From positions 1 through 51,522 of the forward strand of contig JALONH010000027.1 in assembly GCA_025455005.1 (NCBI GenBank): a DNA stretch of 51,522 nucleotides, written 5' to 3'. The stretch comes from Cytophagaceae bacterium (GTDB taxonomy: Bacteria > Bacteroidota > Bacteroidia > Cytophagales > Cytophagaceae). The notes beneath the pieces were generated by a model. The model was not told where the DNA came from. It saw only the letters and a program-made list of their open reading frames with translations, and did not search any database. The number at the start of each line of letters is the position of its first letter. Position 1 is the stretch's first letter. The translations under genes were made by a program, and so were the position numbers. Shown in pieces: positions 51,482 to 51,522 of the stretch.

Positions 51482-51522
51482 GGAAATAATTCGCTTGAAA
51501 TACATTTTTAAGATAAAACCCA

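Overview
The window is ordinary chromosomal DNA of a low-GC (roughly 38-40 % by eye) member of the Bacteroidota. The reasons are the TTTG-N19-TAnnTTTG promoters, the weak or absent Shine-Dalgarno sequences, a DksA-like protein without its zinc cysteines, a 1117-residue SecA, a lipoprotein with TPR, PD40 and OmpA domains, and two-LTD and SPOR proteins. The order is probably Chitinophagales or a relative, but that placement is a guess. I see no prophage, insertion sequence, CRISPR array or rRNA.

Layout. 1-3.45 kb (minus): an Omp85-type outer membrane protein, a WecA/MraY-type sugar-phosphate transferase and a truncated secreted membrane protein. 3.5-6.7 kb (plus): hemW, a small helical protein and an M1 metallopeptidase. 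6.7-11.7 kb (minus): a 55-codon small ORF, uvrA, a lytic transglycosylase and a TIGR01777 epimerase. 11.8-15.1 kb: a secreted coiled-coil protein and a mini-ferredoxin (plus), MoxR and a DUF486 protein (minus), and a DUF6498-like membrane protein (plus). 15.1-15.7 kb: a tRNA cluster. tRNA-Gly is intact, but the tRNA-Leu(UAA) next to it is split into two incomplete, partly duplicated copies. A 78-residue GIY-YIG nuclease gene lies between the copies, and a perfect 20-bp palindrome sits inside the T arm of the second copy. 15.8-24.7 kb: a secreted protein, mutS, a TrmH-type methyltransferase, a DUF1802 protein, a thioredoxin-like protein and an AsmA-type protein with a hendecad-repeat tail. 24.8-28.7 kb: metX under a SAM-I-type riboswitch, two membrane proteins, a YicC protein and asd. 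28.8-34.7 kb (plus): a lamin-tail protein, then a dksA-like / scpB / pseudouridine synthase / TPR operon. 34.7-37.2 kb (minus): isocitrate dehydrogenase, a small coiled-coil protein and a DUF6671 protein, with a divergent LysR regulator. 38.4-41.1 kb: an alpha-glucan phosphorylase homologue and an SbtA-type transporter. 41.2-47.3 kb (minus): the secA / SPOR lipoprotein / M20 hydrolase / outer membrane barrel / DUF1569 operon. 47.5-51.5 kb (minus): purM-dapF and the OmpA-PD40 lipoprotein.

Functionally the window is housekeeping: DNA repair (UvrA, MutS), chromosome segregation (ScpB), aspartate-family amino acids (Asd, DapF, MetX), purines (PurM), the TCA cycle (isocitrate dehydrogenase), secretion (SecA) and envelope building. 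The most unusual locus is the tRNA-Leu / GIY-YIG / palindrome arrangement at 15.1-15.6 kb. It looks like a minimal nuclease-associated mobile unit that has broken or partly duplicated a tRNA gene. Second-tier signals are the metX riboswitch, with its upstream hairpin that competes with P1, a phosphorylase whose pyridoxal-phosphate lysine is replaced by threonine, and a strong excess of the tetranucleotide CCGG across genes.
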